NCBI RefSeq assembly: GCF_002214565.1 | Contig: NZ_CP015106.1 | Coordinates: forward strand, 806,001-870,000 | DNA from: Thermococcus radiotolerans | GTDB lineage: Archaea > Methanobacteriota_B > Thermococci > Thermococcales > Thermococcaceae | Direction: 5' to 3' | DNA: 64,000 nt | Part shown: one piece after another, positions 25,355-34,207 of the stretch | How positions within the stretch are numbered: position 1 is the first letter of the stretch | Layout: each line of letters opens with the position of its first letter | Program-made: the position numbers and the translations under genes | Notes under the pieces: model-generated | Told to the model about the DNA's origin: nothing | What the model saw: the letters and a program-made list of their open reading frames with translations, nothing else | The model's database searches: none

Positions 25355-26158
25355 TCACCAGAACATTTCATCAAAGTTGCTGACGTTCTCTATTCCATTA
25401 GGAGCCGCTATATGCACCGGCTTGTTCACGTCCGAGAGCCTGACCTCCTCGTGAACCGTCATGCGAACTCCCACAGGCTCCTCGGAGATTGCGGTTATCG
25501 TCATTACAATATCCATGTACGTCTCCATGAAGACCGGTGTTCCATCGTCCCTGAGGTGAACCTCAACCCACCCGGATTTCGTGTCCACGGTCACGTTGCC
25601 GGGGAGAGTTCCCCAGGCCTCATTGAGATAGCTGGTCTGGTTGGTGGCGTTAACGAACTCCCAGAAGGTAATGTTGACCCGGAAGGCGTATCCGCTGGCT
25701 AACTTTTTGATGGTCACGTTCTTCCTCTTCAGGAGGTTCTCGATGTAGGCAACGTTGAGTGAACCCTTCGCCTGGGAGTAGATGGTATCATTGCTGGAGA
25801 CGCGGTACCACTTTCCATCCACGTTGATGTACGTGCTGGTGCCGTTGACGAAGTACGGCCAGTCAAAGTTGATGTCCATCCCCATGGTGTGCGTCTTTAT
25901 GCTCATGTTGCCCTTTTCCAGGCCGGCGGTCTTGTTGAACATCCCGATGACACGACCGGACATCGTTATGTTGACGGTCTTGTTTGTCCCCGGATCAACG
26001 AAGTGCATGGTCATTGAGAAGTTCTGGCCATATTTGGCCGTCTCAATGTTCTCAATGGCGTTCAAAACCTTCTCCTTGGTCAGATCAACGTTCTCCCCGA
26101 TGCATCCACTTGCCAGCGCTATGAGACCAACCAGCAAAAGGGCCATAACCCTCCTCAT
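25355..26158 (-). CDS. Lipoprotein, LolA-like fold possible
   Basis: 267-residue exported protein: hydrophobic signal with lipobox LASGC (Cys about 19), then a domain with repeated beta-strand and N-x-T sequons (KTVNITMSGRVIGMF, MSIKTHTMGMDINFDW, YINVDGKWYRV), resembling the antiparallel LolA/LppX-type or DUF-type outer-surface lipoproteins of Thermococcales. Anchored to the external face of the membrane by inference. The product of 27215-27973 has the same architecture. ATG 26158 is behind GGGAGGTA. Substrate or partner unknown. Confidence 0.8.
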   Translation of the reverse strand: MRRVMALLLVGLIALASGCIGENVDLTKEKVLNAIENIETAKYGQNFSMTMHFVDPGTNKTVNITMSGRVIGMFNKTAGLEKGNMSIKTHTMGMDINFDWPYFVNGTSTYINVDGKWYRVSSNDTIYSQAKGSLNVAYIENLLKRKNVTIKKLASGYAFRVNITFWEFVNATNQTSYLNEAWGTLPGNVTVDTKSGWVEVHLRDDGTPVFMETYMDIVMTITAISEEPVGVRMTVHEEVRLSDVNKPVHIAAPNGIENVSNFDEMFW

Positions 26159-26264
26159 GGTACTACCTCCCGTGGTTTCATTAGAATGTGCGTAAGTGGA
26201 CTTAAATACTTTTCCTATTCAGATTTTGCATACCATCAAAAAGAGTCAACAAAAAGTGGAAAGC

Positions 26265-26465
26265 TCAGAGCGCCTCGAACTTCTGAAGGAATATCCGCAG
26301 GTCGGTCTTAAACGGCTCTTCGGCGCGCTCTATCTCCTCACGAAGGCGTTGGAGAAAGTCCTTTTCATCAACGGATTCGTCCCAGAGACGTTTTACTAGA
26401 TTTTCGAGCCTCTCATAGTATTCCGCGTACGGCCTCGCTTCAAACAGGGCCTCTTCCAGCTTCAC
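26265..26465 (-). CDS. Small conserved helical protein, 66 aa
   Basis: 66 residues, highly charged and helical (probable helical hairpin from about 5-62), no cysteine and no membrane segment. Its ATG overlaps the stop of the PrsW-like protease gene by 4 nt, so the two are translationally coupled; it may act with the protease, but that is inference. No family name recognised. Confidence 0.7.
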   Translation of the reverse strand: MKLEEALFEARPYAEYYERLENLVKRLWDESVDEKDFLQRLREEIERAEEPFKTDLRIFLQKFEAL

Positions 26466-27169
26466 ATCTCATCCCTCCGTTTGAACCAGTAATACCAGAG
26501 CCGGCCGACGTCCTCGGCCTGACCCATTATCAGGAAGTAGCGGAGTATCGCGAGGTTCACGAGTATGAGCAGTATGAGGATGATGTTGTATGCCGGAACC
26601 TCGCGGCTCAGGAAGGCGTAGTAGTCCCAGATGAAATGGAGGAGCATCGCGAGGAGGAAGTACGGCGTGACAGAGTCTATCTTCCCCTCGGCCTTCATTC
26701 CGTAGCCAACACCTATCACCGCGCTCCAGGCACCGTGGGCGAACGGCGTCAGGAACGCCCTCACGATGGTCACTGAGACACCGTATCCCAGCCCGTAGAG
26801 GAAGTTCTCAGTTGCAGCGAAGCCCAGTCCAGCGGCAACGCCGTAGACGAGACCGTCCATTATGCCGTCCATCTGACCGGCTTTGAACGGCCACCTGACG
26901 GCCAGGGCCTTTGCCGGCTCCTCAACGATTCCGGCAACCATCGCCACGTAGAAAGCCGTCGTCGGAAGAACTGGGGTGACGGCTCCCCCCAGCGTCAGGA
27001 CGCTCTCTATCATGTACGCTATGCCGACTGAGACCGTTGCCCCCAGCAGGAAGGTCCCTATGACGTACCTCCGGGGCTCGGGCTCGTACCTGTCGGCGTG
27101 ATAGAAGTACCAGAGTATCACCAGAGCTGGAGCGTATGCGAAGAACACTATAGCACTGAGGAAATCCAT
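26462..27169 (-). CDS. PrsW-family intramembrane metalloprotease
   Basis: 235 residues, about 7-8 membrane helices. The family's metal motifs are present: EEPAKAL (EExxK type, about 82-88), ATENFLYG (about 118-126; E-N pair), AFLTPFAHGAWSA (His) and LLHFIWDYYAF (His and Asp). PrsW relatives cleave anti-sigma factors in Bacillus; archaeal substrates are unknown. Co-transcribed with the downstream 66-residue protein. Upstream on the same strand, but 45 nt away, is a lipoprotein gene. Confidence 0.88.
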   Translation of the reverse strand: MDFLSAIVFFAYAPALVILWYFYHADRYEPEPRRYVIGTFLLGATVSVGIAYMIESVLTLGGAVTPVLPTTAFYVAMVAGIVEEPAKALAVRWPFKAGQMDGIMDGLVYGVAAGLGFAATENFLYGLGYGVSVTIVRAFLTPFAHGAWSAVIGVGYGMKAEGKIDSVTPYFLLAMLLHFIWDYYAFLSREVPAYNIILILLILVNLAILRYFLIMGQAEDVGRLWYYWFKRRDEM

Positions 27170-27214
27170 GCCTCACTTCACCAAAAGAAATTGGGGGGCT
27201 GAAAATTTAAAGGT

Positions 27215-27973
27215 TTAGCATTTTCCAAGGAGTTCCTCCAGGTCCAGACCCTGGCTCTCCAGGTAGTCCACGAGGGTCTCCGGGGGTTTCACCGAAACCG
27301 CGTTGACGTTCCTTATCTCTATCGTTATCTCGTCCACCCATCTCTGGTCTTCCTTCCTGTAGTACGCCTTCTGGGTTATCTCCACCGGGACGAGGTCCTT
27401 GGTCAGCTTAACCGTCACGGTACCGCTGTAGTCCTTCTCGCTCCCGCCCTCGCTCCAGATTGTGTGGTTAACCGTGATGATGTAGTAGTCGCCCTCCGTC
27501 GTCACGGTCGCGTTTTCGAGTGGAAAATCCTTCCACAGGTTGTCGAGAAGGGTCGAGTTCATCTCGGGCCCCTTACCTTCCTCATAGCATGAAAACTGCC
27601 AGTTTACGAGGCCGCTCTTGTTCGTCAGCGTTACAAACCCGGCCTTGGTGGTGTAATAATAGACGGCATAGACCATCTCCCCCGTCTTGTTGGCCACGGT
27701 GGCAGAGGACTTCATCTCGTTTTCCTTGTCTATGGCAACCGAGGAGTGGAGCGTCGCAACGAGTTTGGTTCCGTTGTACGTTTTAACGTCCATGACGTAC
27801 TCATAGCTCTTTATCCCAGCAACGGCGCTCTCAAGCTGCTCCTTCGTGAAGGGCAGATTTGGGGTCGTCGTTGTGGTAGTACTCGGGCTGCTTCCCCCAG
27901 AGGAGATGCATCCTGAAGCGAGAACCATGAGAACGAGCATCGCGCCGATGATTCCTAGGTACCTCTTTCTCAT
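27215..27973 (-). CDS. Lipoprotein
   Basis: 252-residue exported lipoprotein. Signal helix (7-21) with lipobox LASGC (Cys 22), then a Ser/Thr-rich linker (SSPSTTTTTTP) and a beta-rich domain with repeated N-x-T/S sequons (VANKTG, LTNKSG, VNHTIW). The Thr-rich linker after the lipid anchor is typical of Thermococcales surface proteins and is often O-glycosylated. Same fold class as the lipoprotein at 25.4-26.2 kb by layout. No function assigned. Confidence 0.8.
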   Translation of the reverse strand: MRKRYLGIIGAMLVLMVLASGCISSGGSSPSTTTTTTPNLPFTKEQLESAVAGIKSYEYVMDVKTYNGTKLVATLHSSVAIDKENEMKSSATVANKTGEMVYAVYYYTTKAGFVTLTNKSGLVNWQFSCYEEGKGPEMNSTLLDNLWKDFPLENATVTTEGDYYIITVNHTIWSEGGSEKDYSGTVTVKLTKDLVPVEITQKAYYRKEDQRWVDEITIEIRNVNAVSVKPPETLVDYLESQGLDLEELLGKC

Positions 27974-28020
27974 TCTATCACCCGGAGAATAGTTCAGCTC
28001 CCGGTATTAAAACCTTGGCA

Positions 28021-28701
28021 TCAGAGCGAGCCCAAGACCCTGCTCAAGTCGGTGAGTCTGCCGAAGTCCAGGAGCTCCTCGTCCAGAGGGACCAGAACCC
28101 TCGTGCTGGAGACATCATACGCCCTGAGGAACGGGGAGACTATCTCCCTGAGCACGTCGTTTCCGTACGCCCATGGGCTGAACGCGGGCAGGACTATCAG
28201 TTTCTCACCCATCAGGAAGACGGGCACCTTGACGAGCGCCCCCACCTCATCCCGGAGCCGTATCGATGGATGCTCGTGCCCTATGATGAAGCGCTCCCCA
28301 TCGACGAGTTTGTGACCGTGAACCAGCTTCCATCCGGCGAGTTCGAACTCATCAACGATCTCAACGCCCAGCTCCCTGAGCCAGAGCGTTCCCACGTCGT
28401 GGTTCCCCCTCACCAACACAAGTTCATTGACGAAGGGGGCAATTTCCTCAATAAATGCCTTCAGCTCCTCTCTTTCTCTCCACTCGGGAATGAAGGAGTG
28501 CTTAAGGTCGCCGTCCACGACGAGGGTTTTCGGCCTTTCCCGCTCGAGGAGGGACTTCAGCCTTCCAACGACTTCGTTGAACACTCGGGGCAGGTAAAAG
28601 CCCTCCCTGGCCATGCTGATCTCGTAGCCGAGGTGGAGGTCCGCTATGATGAGCGCCCTCCCGAGTTTCAGCGCCTTGCCCGGTAGCGGTGTGGGTCTCA
28701 T
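28021..28701 (-). CDS. Metallophosphoesterase
   Basis: 226-residue calcineurin-like phosphoesterase. All metal motifs are seen: ADLHLG (about 20-25, DxH), VVDGDLKH (GDx), LVRGNHD (GNHD), VHGHKLVDG and IIGHEHP (GHxH). Resembles the MJ0037/PH-type archaeal phosphodiesterase group found beside helicase genes in other archaea. Nucleotide or nucleic acid substrate is a guess. ATG 28701 is used. Divergent from the 94-residue gene; upstream spacer is about 90 nt. Confidence 0.9.
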   Translation of the reverse strand: MRPTPLPGKALKLGRALIIADLHLGYEISMAREGFYLPRVFNEVVGRLKSLLERERPKTLVVDGDLKHSFIPEWREREELKAFIEEIAPFVNELVLVRGNHDVGTLWLRELGVEIVDEFELAGWKLVHGHKLVDGERFIIGHEHPSIRLRDEVGALVKVPVFLMGEKLIVLPAFSPWAYGNDVLREIVSPFLRAYDVSSTRVLVPLDEELLDFGRLTDLSRVLGSL

Positions 28702-28792
28702 GTGTTGGAGTTTGGCCTTCGGCTTTTAAACTTTGTTAGGCCAACCGAAAAGGTTTTAAATCTGTCCACAAAGGGTACAATGGTGAGTAAAA

Positions 28793-29077
28793 ATGCCCTA
28801 TGTTGGATTCGTGAGGAGCCCGCACGGGCCGGTCAAAACGTACGAACTCATACTGAGAGAGCTGGAAAGAAATGGCTTTTCCATCGAGTTCTCAAAGCAC
28901 CACTGGGCGGGAGATCTGCCCTTCGGCCTGGTGATGGCGGAAACGAACATGGGAGAGGTGGCCGTGAGGTGGGCCCTGGGAAGGGAGTTCACGATGGAGC
29001 TCGAGGAGGTTGACAAGGAAACCTACGACGAGTTCGTCGAGGACACGATCGAGTACACCAACGCGGACTCAGGATGA
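28793..29077 (+). CDS. Conserved hypothetical protein, 94 aa
   Basis: Soluble 94-residue alpha/beta protein (VGFVRSPHGPVKTYELILRELERNGFSIEF..., acidic C-terminus). No motifs recognised. A good BRE/TATA (CCGAAAAGGTTTTAAAT, 28743-28759) lies 35 nt before the ATG. It converges with the HAD gene, whose stop it overlaps by 9 nt. Function unknown. Confidence 0.75.
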   Translation: MPYVGFVRSPHGPVKTYELILRELERNGFSIEFSKHHWAGDLPFGLVMAETNMGEVAVRWALGREFTMELEEVDKETYDEFVEDTIEYTNADSG

Positions 29078-29746
29078 GCGCTCCTGCTTTATCCTTTCTA
29101 TAACGTCGAATATGCTCCACAGGTCCCTTATCACGTGGAGGTGCGGAATTAAGGCGAGCCTCTCGCGGTTCTTCTCAACGAACTTCGCACTGAACGGGAA
29201 GTAGTACCAGACGTACTCCGTGTTCTCATCGCCGTGCCCTATGAAGCGCCAGGGCTTGTCATCCACCCAGACGAATATTTCGTCCCCGTACTTCTCCCGA
29301 ACCTTTCTGAAGGCATCGTCTATTGTCATCTCGCGGCCGAAAACTATAACGTCGTCGAATAGGTCGTAGATGCCCATCTCCTTGAGCCTTCGGACCTTCA
29401 TGCCGTCAATGAAGTCCTCCGCCGAGAAGGAGATGACCGTGTGGCCATCCTCCTTGAGTTTCTTCAGCAGTTCCGGGGCATCGTCGAGGGGTTTGCTCAG
29501 CTTTGCCCTCTCCTCGAACCAGGTTTCGAAGAACTTCGTGCGCAGAAAGAAGGGGGGCTTTGAGGTCTTCTTGTGGCTACCGAACGTGGGTCTCTCGAAG
29601 TAGTTCTCAAGCTTCGTGAGGGCCTTGGCCCAGAAGCCCTTGAAGGGCAGCCAGCGGTAGCGCCTCTCCAGAGTCCGTCTGAAGGCCTCCTCGATGCACG
29701 AGTAAGTGTCCGCCAGCGTTCCGTCGAAGTCGAAGGCTATTATCAT
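29069..29746 (-). CDS. HAD-superfamily phosphatase
   Basis: 225 residues from ATG 29746, which sits behind GGGAGGGG; the TTG at 29761 is not needed. Motif I FDFDGTLADTYS (nucleophile Asp), motif II VISFSAE, motif III Lys region and motif IV DVIVFGREMTIDD/VWVDDKP are present. The cap after motif I is helical (subclass I). Substrate unknown. Convergent overlap of 9 nt with the 94-residue gene. Confidence 0.85.
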   Translation of the reverse strand: MIIAFDFDGTLADTYSCIEEAFRRTLERRYRWLPFKGFWAKALTKLENYFERPTFGSHKKTSKPPFFLRTKFFETWFEERAKLSKPLDDAPELLKKLKEDGHTVISFSAEDFIDGMKVRRLKEMGIYDLFDDVIVFGREMTIDDAFRKVREKYGDEIFVWVDDKPWRFIGHGDENTEYVWYYFPFSAKFVEKNRERLALIPHLHVIRDLWSIFDVIERIKQERSS

Positions 29747-29873
29747 GATGACCCCTCCCAAAGCTCTCCAATCGGGGCTTTAAGGGTTTTTCTTTTTTGG
29801 GCCCGAACACAAAGCATATAACAATCCCAACCTTATTTTCCCCCGACTGTCTTAAAGCTAGAGGGTGATAGGC

Positions 29874-31214
29874 ATGGGAAGGCATTACCTCCCCAACGCT
29901 GCGCATAAGGAAGAACTTGCCAAGGAGATTGGTTTCGCCTCCGTTGAGGACCTCTTTTCCGACGTTCCCAAAGGCATGGTCAAGGAGTTCAACCTTCCGG
30001 AGGGTAAGAGCGAATACGAGGTTTTTCTTGAACTCAACGAGGTTCTCTCCAAAAACAGAACCGTTCTTGAGATGCCCAGCTTCCTCGGAGCCGGGACGTA
30101 CTTCCACTACGTTCCAGCCCACGTGAAGTACCTCATCGAGAGGAGCGAGTTCCTGACGGCTTACACCCCTTACCAGCCTGAGGTAAGCCAGGGCATGCTC
30201 CAGGCCCTCTTCGAGTACCAGAGCCTCATCGCGGAACTCGTTGGCCTTCCGATAGTCAATGCCTCAATGTATGATTGGGGAACCGCCATGGCCGAGGCGG
30301 CCCTGATGAGCGCCAGGGTTACCAGAAGGAACAAATTCGTAGTCCCGAAGGCCCTCAGTCCAGAGAAGAGAAAGGTTCTGCACACCTACACCGCGGGTCC
30401 GGGGGTCGAGATAGAGTACGTGGACTGGAATGAAAACGGCCAGGTGGACATCGAGAAGCTCAAGGAGGCGGTTGACGGCGCCGCCGGAGTATACGTAGAG
30501 ATTCCAAACTTCTTCGGAATGCTCGAGGAGGAACTCATCACCATCGGCGAAATCGCCCACGACGCGGGAGCGCTCTTCGTGGTCGGCGTCGATCCAACGA
30601 TCCTCGGTGTGGTGGAGGCGCCCGGAGAACTCGGAGCCGACGTCGTCGTTGGAGAGGCAGCCTACTTCGGAAACCCGATGAACTTCGGCGGCCCGAGGGC
30701 GGGGATATTCGCGGTTAAGAACGACAGGAAGTTGGTAAGGCAGATGCCGGGAAGGATAATCGGAATGACCAAAGACGCCGACGGGAAGAGGGCCTTCGTC
30801 ATGACCCTCCAGACCAGGGAGCAGCACATAAGGCGCGCCAAGGCAACTTCGAACATCTGTTCAAACGAAGCCCTAGTGGCGGTTGCCGCGGCGATACACC
30901 TCGCGACCCTTGGCCCGAAGGGCTTAACCGAGCTCGGAGAGGTCATCCTCAAGAACACCGCCTACCTCAAGAAGAGGCTTTCAGAGGTTGCCGAGGTTCC
31001 CTTCGAGGGCGTCAACTTCAAGGACGTTCTTGTGAGGTTCGGCAAGCCCTACAATGAGATACATGGGGCCCTTCTCGAGAGGAACATCCACGGCGGTTAC
31101 TACATAGGGGAGCACTTCCCGGAGCTGGGAGAGAGCGCCCTCTTCGCAGCCACCGAAACGACGAGGAAGGAATGGGTCGATGCCCTCATAGAGGCCCTCA
31201 AGGAGGTGGCCTGA
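29874..31214 (+). CDS. gcvPA: Glycine dehydrogenase (P-protein) subunit 1
   Basis: N-terminal half of the split PLP-dependent glycine decarboxylase of the glycine cleavage system, 446 residues. Family pieces: [61 protein letters not shown] and [12 protein letters not shown]. It lacks the PLP lysine, as is normal for this subunit. ATG 29874 follows GAGGGTGATA; GTG 29865 is inside that site. TATA-like CATATAAC at about 29815-29822. Immediately followed by subunit 2 with no gap, consistent with an A2B2 complex. The lipoyl H-protein and T-protein are outside the window. Confidence 0.96.
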   Translation: MGRHYLPNAAHKEELAKEIGFASVEDLFSDVPKGMVKEFNLPEGKSEYEVFLELNEVLSKNRTVLEMPSFLGAGTYFHYVPAHVKYLIERSEFLTAYTPYQPEVSQGMLQALFEYQSLIAELVGLPIVNASMYDWGTAMAEAALMSARVTRRNKFVVPKALSPEKRKVLHTYTAGPGVEIEYVDWNENGQVDIEKLKEAVDGAAGVYVEIPNFFGMLEEELITIGEIAHDAGALFVVGVDPTILGVVEAPGELGADVVVGEAAYFGNPMNFGGPRAGIFAVKNDRKLVRQMPGRIIGMTKDADGKRAFVMTLQTREQHIRRAKATSNICSNEALVAVAAAIHLATLGPKGLTELGEVILKNTAYLKKRLSEVAEVPFEGVNFKDVLVRFGKPYNEIHGALLERNIHGGYYIGEHFPELGESALFAATETTRKEWVDALIEALKEVA

Positions 31215-32720
31215 ATGTTCCGCCAGGCTAAATGGGATGAGCCGCTCATCTTCGAGCTTTCCCGCGAGGGAAGGATCGGCTACACCATGCCGAAACCGAT
31301 TGAGGACGTCAGCGTTGAGGTTCCAGAGAAGCTGAAGAGAAAGAGCCCCCTCAACCTTCCCCAGCTGAGCGAGCCGGAGGTCGTCAAGCACTACACCCGC
31401 TTAAGCGAGATGAACTACGGCGTTGACTCGGGCATATATCCGCTCGGCTCGTGCACCATGAAGTACAACCCCAAGATAAACGAGGAGATAGCCGGCCACC
31501 CGGGAGTTGCCTACGTCCACCCCTACCAGGACGAGAGAACCGTTCAGGGAGCGCTAAAGATAATGTGGGAGCTGGAGCAGTGGTTGAAGGAGATAACCGG
31601 CATGGACCGCTTCACCCTTCAGCCTGCTGCCGGAGCCAACGGCGAGTTCACCGGAGTAATGGTCATTCGGGCCTACCACCTCGACAGGGGAGACACCCAG
31701 AGGACGGAGATGCTCGTTCCAGACTCCGCCCACGGAACGAACCCGGCGAGCGCCGCCATGGCGGGCTTCAAGGTCATCGAGATACCCTCCAACGAGAACG
31801 GAACCGTTGACCTCGAGGCGCTGGAGAACGCCGTGAGCGAGAGAACCGCCGGATTGATGCTCACGAACCCCAACACCCTGGGCATCTTCGAGGACGAGAT
31901 ACTCGAGATAGCGAGGATAGTCCACAAGGCAGGTGGGCTTCTCTACTACGATGGGGCAAACCTCAACGCGGTCCTCGGAAAGGTCAGACCAGGGGATATG
32001 GGCTTTGATGTAGTTCACCTCAACCTGCACAAGACGTTCTCAACCCCGCACGGCGGCGGCGGTCCCGGCAGCGGGCCGGTCGGCGTCAAAGACTTCCTCA
32101 AGGACTACCTGCCGGTTCCGCTCGTGGGATACGACGAGGAGCGCGGTTACTACCTCGACTACAACGTGCCCAAGAGCATAGGGAAGGTGAAGGAGCTCTA
32201 CGGCAACTTCGCGGTGATGGTGCGCGCACTCACCTATCTCAAAGTCATGGGCAGGGAAGGCCTCAGGGAGGTCAGCGAGATAGCCGTTCTCAACGCCAAC
32301 TACATCACCCAGAAGCTGAAGGGCACCCGCGGCTACGAGCTGCCCCACAAGGAGCTCAGGAAGCACGAGGTTGTGTTCAGCGCCGAGCCCATGAAGAAGG
32401 AAACGGGGGTTAAGGCCCTTGACGTGGCGAAGAGGCTCCTAGACTTTGGCCTACACGCGCCGACCATATACTTCCCGCTGATAGTCCACGAGGCCCTAAT
32501 GATAGAGCCAACAGAGACCGTCAGCAGGGAGGAACTCGAGGCGTACGTCGAGGCCCTCAAGAGGATAAGCGAGGAGGCCTACAGCAACCCGGAGATCGTC
32601 AAGAGCGCACCTCACAACGCCGCCGTGAGAAGGGTGGACGACGTTCTAGCCGCCAAGAGGCCGATAATCACCTGGCGCATGTACAGGGAGCTGAAGGAAA
32701 AGGGAGAGGTCGACATCTGA
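31215..32720 (+). CDS. gcvPB: Glycine dehydrogenase (P-protein) subunit 2
   Basis: C-terminal half of the P-protein, 501 residues, with the catalytic lysine. The PLP region is [19 protein letters not shown] (Lys in the HKT motif, about 274). [16 protein letters not shown] and [16 protein letters not shown] are typical. Its ATG directly follows the gcvPA stop. Decarboxylates glycine and passes the aminomethyl group to the lipoyl H-protein. No intein or insertion seen. Confidence 0.96.
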   Translation: MFRQAKWDEPLIFELSREGRIGYTMPKPIEDVSVEVPEKLKRKSPLNLPQLSEPEVVKHYTRLSEMNYGVDSGIYPLGSCTMKYNPKINEEIAGHPGVAYVHPYQDERTVQGALKIMWELEQWLKEITGMDRFTLQPAAGANGEFTGVMVIRAYHLDRGDTQRTEMLVPDSAHGTNPASAAMAGFKVIEIPSNENGTVDLEALENAVSERTAGLMLTNPNTLGIFEDEILEIARIVHKAGGLLYYDGANLNAVLGKVRPGDMGFDVVHLNLHKTFSTPHGGGGPGSGPVGVKDFLKDYLPVPLVGYDEERGYYLDYNVPKSIGKVKELYGNFAVMVRALTYLKVMGREGLREVSEIAVLNANYITQKLKGTRGYELPHKELRKHEVVFSAEPMKKETGVKALDVAKRLLDFGLHAPTIYFPLIVHEALMIEPTETVSREELEAYVEALKRISEEAYSNPEIVKSAPHNAAVRRVDDVLAAKRPIITWRMYRELKEKGEVDI

Positions 32721-32978
32721 ACCAGCCACCATTATCTCTCCTTTTTTGGTTGTTCTTTTCTCCATTTCTGGCCTCGATTACTCACCCTCTCATCATGAGA
32801 ACGTCGTTGAGGAGCACGAGGTGTCAGCCAAGGGGTTCTTTTAGGTATGGCGGGCTTCCGGAGGGAAGTTGAACGTATTCCGCCAATGACGGGGCTTCCA
32901 CTCAAAAAAGCACTTCTGGGAGCAGTACCCACCAAACGAGGTTTATCCACTCAGACAGCGTTTTTCAGAAGAGTTTCA
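32721..32978. other. Intergenic stretch, no gene seen
   Basis: About 260 nt between gcvPB and the tRNA pair. Contains a T-rich run just after the stop (about 32740-32762, likely terminator for gcvPB), the palindrome TCTCAT-C-ATGAGA (32788-32800) and no ORF with a ribosome site. The 3' trailers of the minus-strand tRNAs end here. Confidence 0.55.
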
Positions 32979-33056
32979 TGGTGGGCCCGGGGGGCTTTGA
33001 ACCCCCGACCACGCGGTTATGAGCCGCGCGCTCTGACCAGGCTGAGCTACGGGCCC
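32979..33056 (-). tRNA. tRNA with CAT anticodon (elongator Met or Ile2)
   Basis: Minus-strand cloverleaf with acceptor GGGCCCG/CGGGCCC plus A73 and encoded CCA (32979-32981), anticodon stem CGCGG/CCGCG with loop CTCATAA. It lacks the initiator features (A1-U72, three G-C pairs at the anticodon stem base). The GGGCCCG acceptor stem is like archaeal tRNA-Ile, so it may be the AUA-reading Ile2 with agmatidine; the sequence alone cannot decide. Five nt downstream of tRNA-Asn, so probably one transcript. Confidence 0.92.
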
Positions 33057-33061
33057 ACTGA

Positions 33062-33137
33062 TGGCGCCGCCGCCCGGACTCGAACCGGGGACCGCCGGAT
33101 TAACAGTCCGGCGCTCTACCGACTAAGCTACGGCGGC
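33062..33137 (-). tRNA. tRNA-Asn (GTT)
   Basis: Minus-strand cloverleaf: acceptor GCCGCCG/CGGCGGC, anticodon stem CCGGA/TCCGG with loop CTGTTAA (GTT), T-arm CCCCGGTTCGAGTCCGGG, G73, encoded CCA at 33062-33064. A TATA box (TTTATAAA, 33168-33175) sits about 30 nt upstream on this strand. Confidence 0.96.
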
Positions 33138-33238
33138 ACGACCCAATGTAGGGAATACAGGGGGGATTTATAAAACTTACGGTGATGGCCAGGCTGGAGA
33201 GAAAACTTTATATTCCACGCTAGCTCTCTTAAAACCGT

Positions 33239-33315
33239 GCCCCGGTAGCCTAGCCTGGCGGGGCGGCGGACTTGTAATCCGCCGGTCGCGGGTTCAAATC
33301 CCGCCCGGGGCTCCA
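33239..33315 (+). tRNA. tRNA-Thr (TGT)
   Basis: Plus-strand cloverleaf: acceptor GCCCCGG/CCGGGGC, anticodon stem GCGGA/TCCGC with loop CTTGTAA (TGT, reads ACA), T-arm GCGGGTTCAAATCCCGC, T73, encoded CCA at 33313-33315. TATA-like TTTATATT at 33208-33215. A tRNA-trailing repeat follows at 33316. Confidence 0.96.
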
Positions 33316-33374
33316 CTCCAACAAACTTTTGCTCTGCAAAAGTTTGACCAAAAGGTCGTGATCCCTCTGAAGGG
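33316..33374 (+). repeat. tRNA-trailing double-hairpin repeat, copy B3
   Basis: After tRNA-Thr CCA: a 5-nt gap, ACAAACTTTTGC-TCT-GCAAAAGTTTG (33320-33346), then GACC-AAAA-GGTC (33346-33357), GTGAT and a short CCCT-CTGA-AGGG hairpin (33363-33374). Same layout and sequence as the copies behind tRNA-Arg and tRNA-Cys. Its first hairpin loop (TCT) is the complement of the loop in copy B1 (AGA). Confidence 0.75.
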
Positions 33375-33860
33375 CTTCTTTGAGTTAGGTTGGATCTGTC
33401 CCAAAAAATCATAAAATTTCCGAGGATCTTTGTTGACTGCTAGTCCAGTAGGTGGCAAGCAGAGCTAGGAAGCGTCAAGATTTTCAGCAATTAAGGCACA
33501 AGATTTGGCAGTTCGCGTGGATACACTCTCATAGGGGCACATTCAGGATTTAGAGGCCTCTTATTTCCTCAATTTTTACAAAAAACCGACCAAGTTTTAC
33601 CCATGTTTTGTCGGAATATGGCAATTAAGACTTCTGAAAGATATCATAACAACAATCTTTTTCAGTAAAAGATGTCAAAACTCCAGCAGGTTTGGGGAGT
33701 TTAGTCAGTTTTCAAGAAGTTCGAACATCGAACCCGTGCTGAGCCTTTATAAGCCTTTCCCAGGAGAGATGAACATAAGGGTGCATCAAGGTAGCTTTTC
33801 GACATGAAAAATGTTCTTAAACTTTTCGTAACCGATATAAACCCCTGTGAGCGAGTTATC
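33375..33860. other. AT-rich intergenic stretch, no gene seen
   Basis: About 490 nt between the tRNA-Thr repeat and the rpoH promoter. It holds AT-rich, low-information sequence, a palindrome GTTCGA-ACA-TCGAAC (33719-33733), and two weak TATA-like sites (CCTTTATAAGC about 33747-33757; GATATAAACC about 33834-33843) before a 12-codon ORF behind GGAGAG (start 33769). No larger ORF or tRNA found. Parts may be the remnant of something lost. Confidence 0.5.
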
Positions 33861-33863
33861 ACT

Positions 33864-33878
33864 CGAAAAGCTTATATA
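33864..33878 (+). promoter_or_regulatory. BRE/TATA promoter of the RNA polymerase operon
   Basis: CGAAAAGC followed by TTATATA (33872-33878), about 70 nt before the rpoH start. It is the strongest promoter-like sequence before the rpoH-B-A1-A2 cluster. Confidence 0.8.
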
Positions 33879-33941
33879 CCGAAACCCGCAGGTGGGAGGT
33901 AGTGATAATCGTTCTAAAAAATGTTAAGGGGGCAATTCTCG

Positions 33942-34190
33942 GTGGCGGCGAAAAAAGAATTTGATATATTCACTCACGAGCTGGTTCCTGAGCACAGAAT
34001 ACTCAGCGAGGAGGAGAAGGCCGAACTCCTCAGAAAGTACAGAATTAGGATTTCCCAGCTTCCGCAGATCAAGGCTTCGGACCCTGCTGTTGTTGCTCTC
34101 GGCGCAAAGCCCGGAGACGTTCTTGAGATCAAGAGGAAGAGCCCGACGGCGGGCTACTATTACTACTACCGCCTGGTGGTTGAGGACTGA
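33942..34190 (+). CDS. rpoH: RNA polymerase subunit H (Rpo5)
   Basis: 82-residue archaeal/eukaryal Rpb5 C-terminal-domain homologue at the jaw of the polymerase. GTG 33942 gives [18 protein letters not shown], the usual family start; the upstream ATG 33921 would add seven non-conserved residues. Motifs [21 protein letters not shown]-type segment and [17 protein letters not shown] are typical. First gene of the polymerase operon; rpoB follows after 17 nt. Confidence 0.96.
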   Translation: MAAKKEFDIFTHELVPEHRILSEEEKAELLRKYRIRISQLPQIKASDPAVVALGAKPGDVLEIKRKSPTAGYYYYYRLVVED

Positions 34191-34207
34191 TTCTGTGAGG
34201 TGAGATT

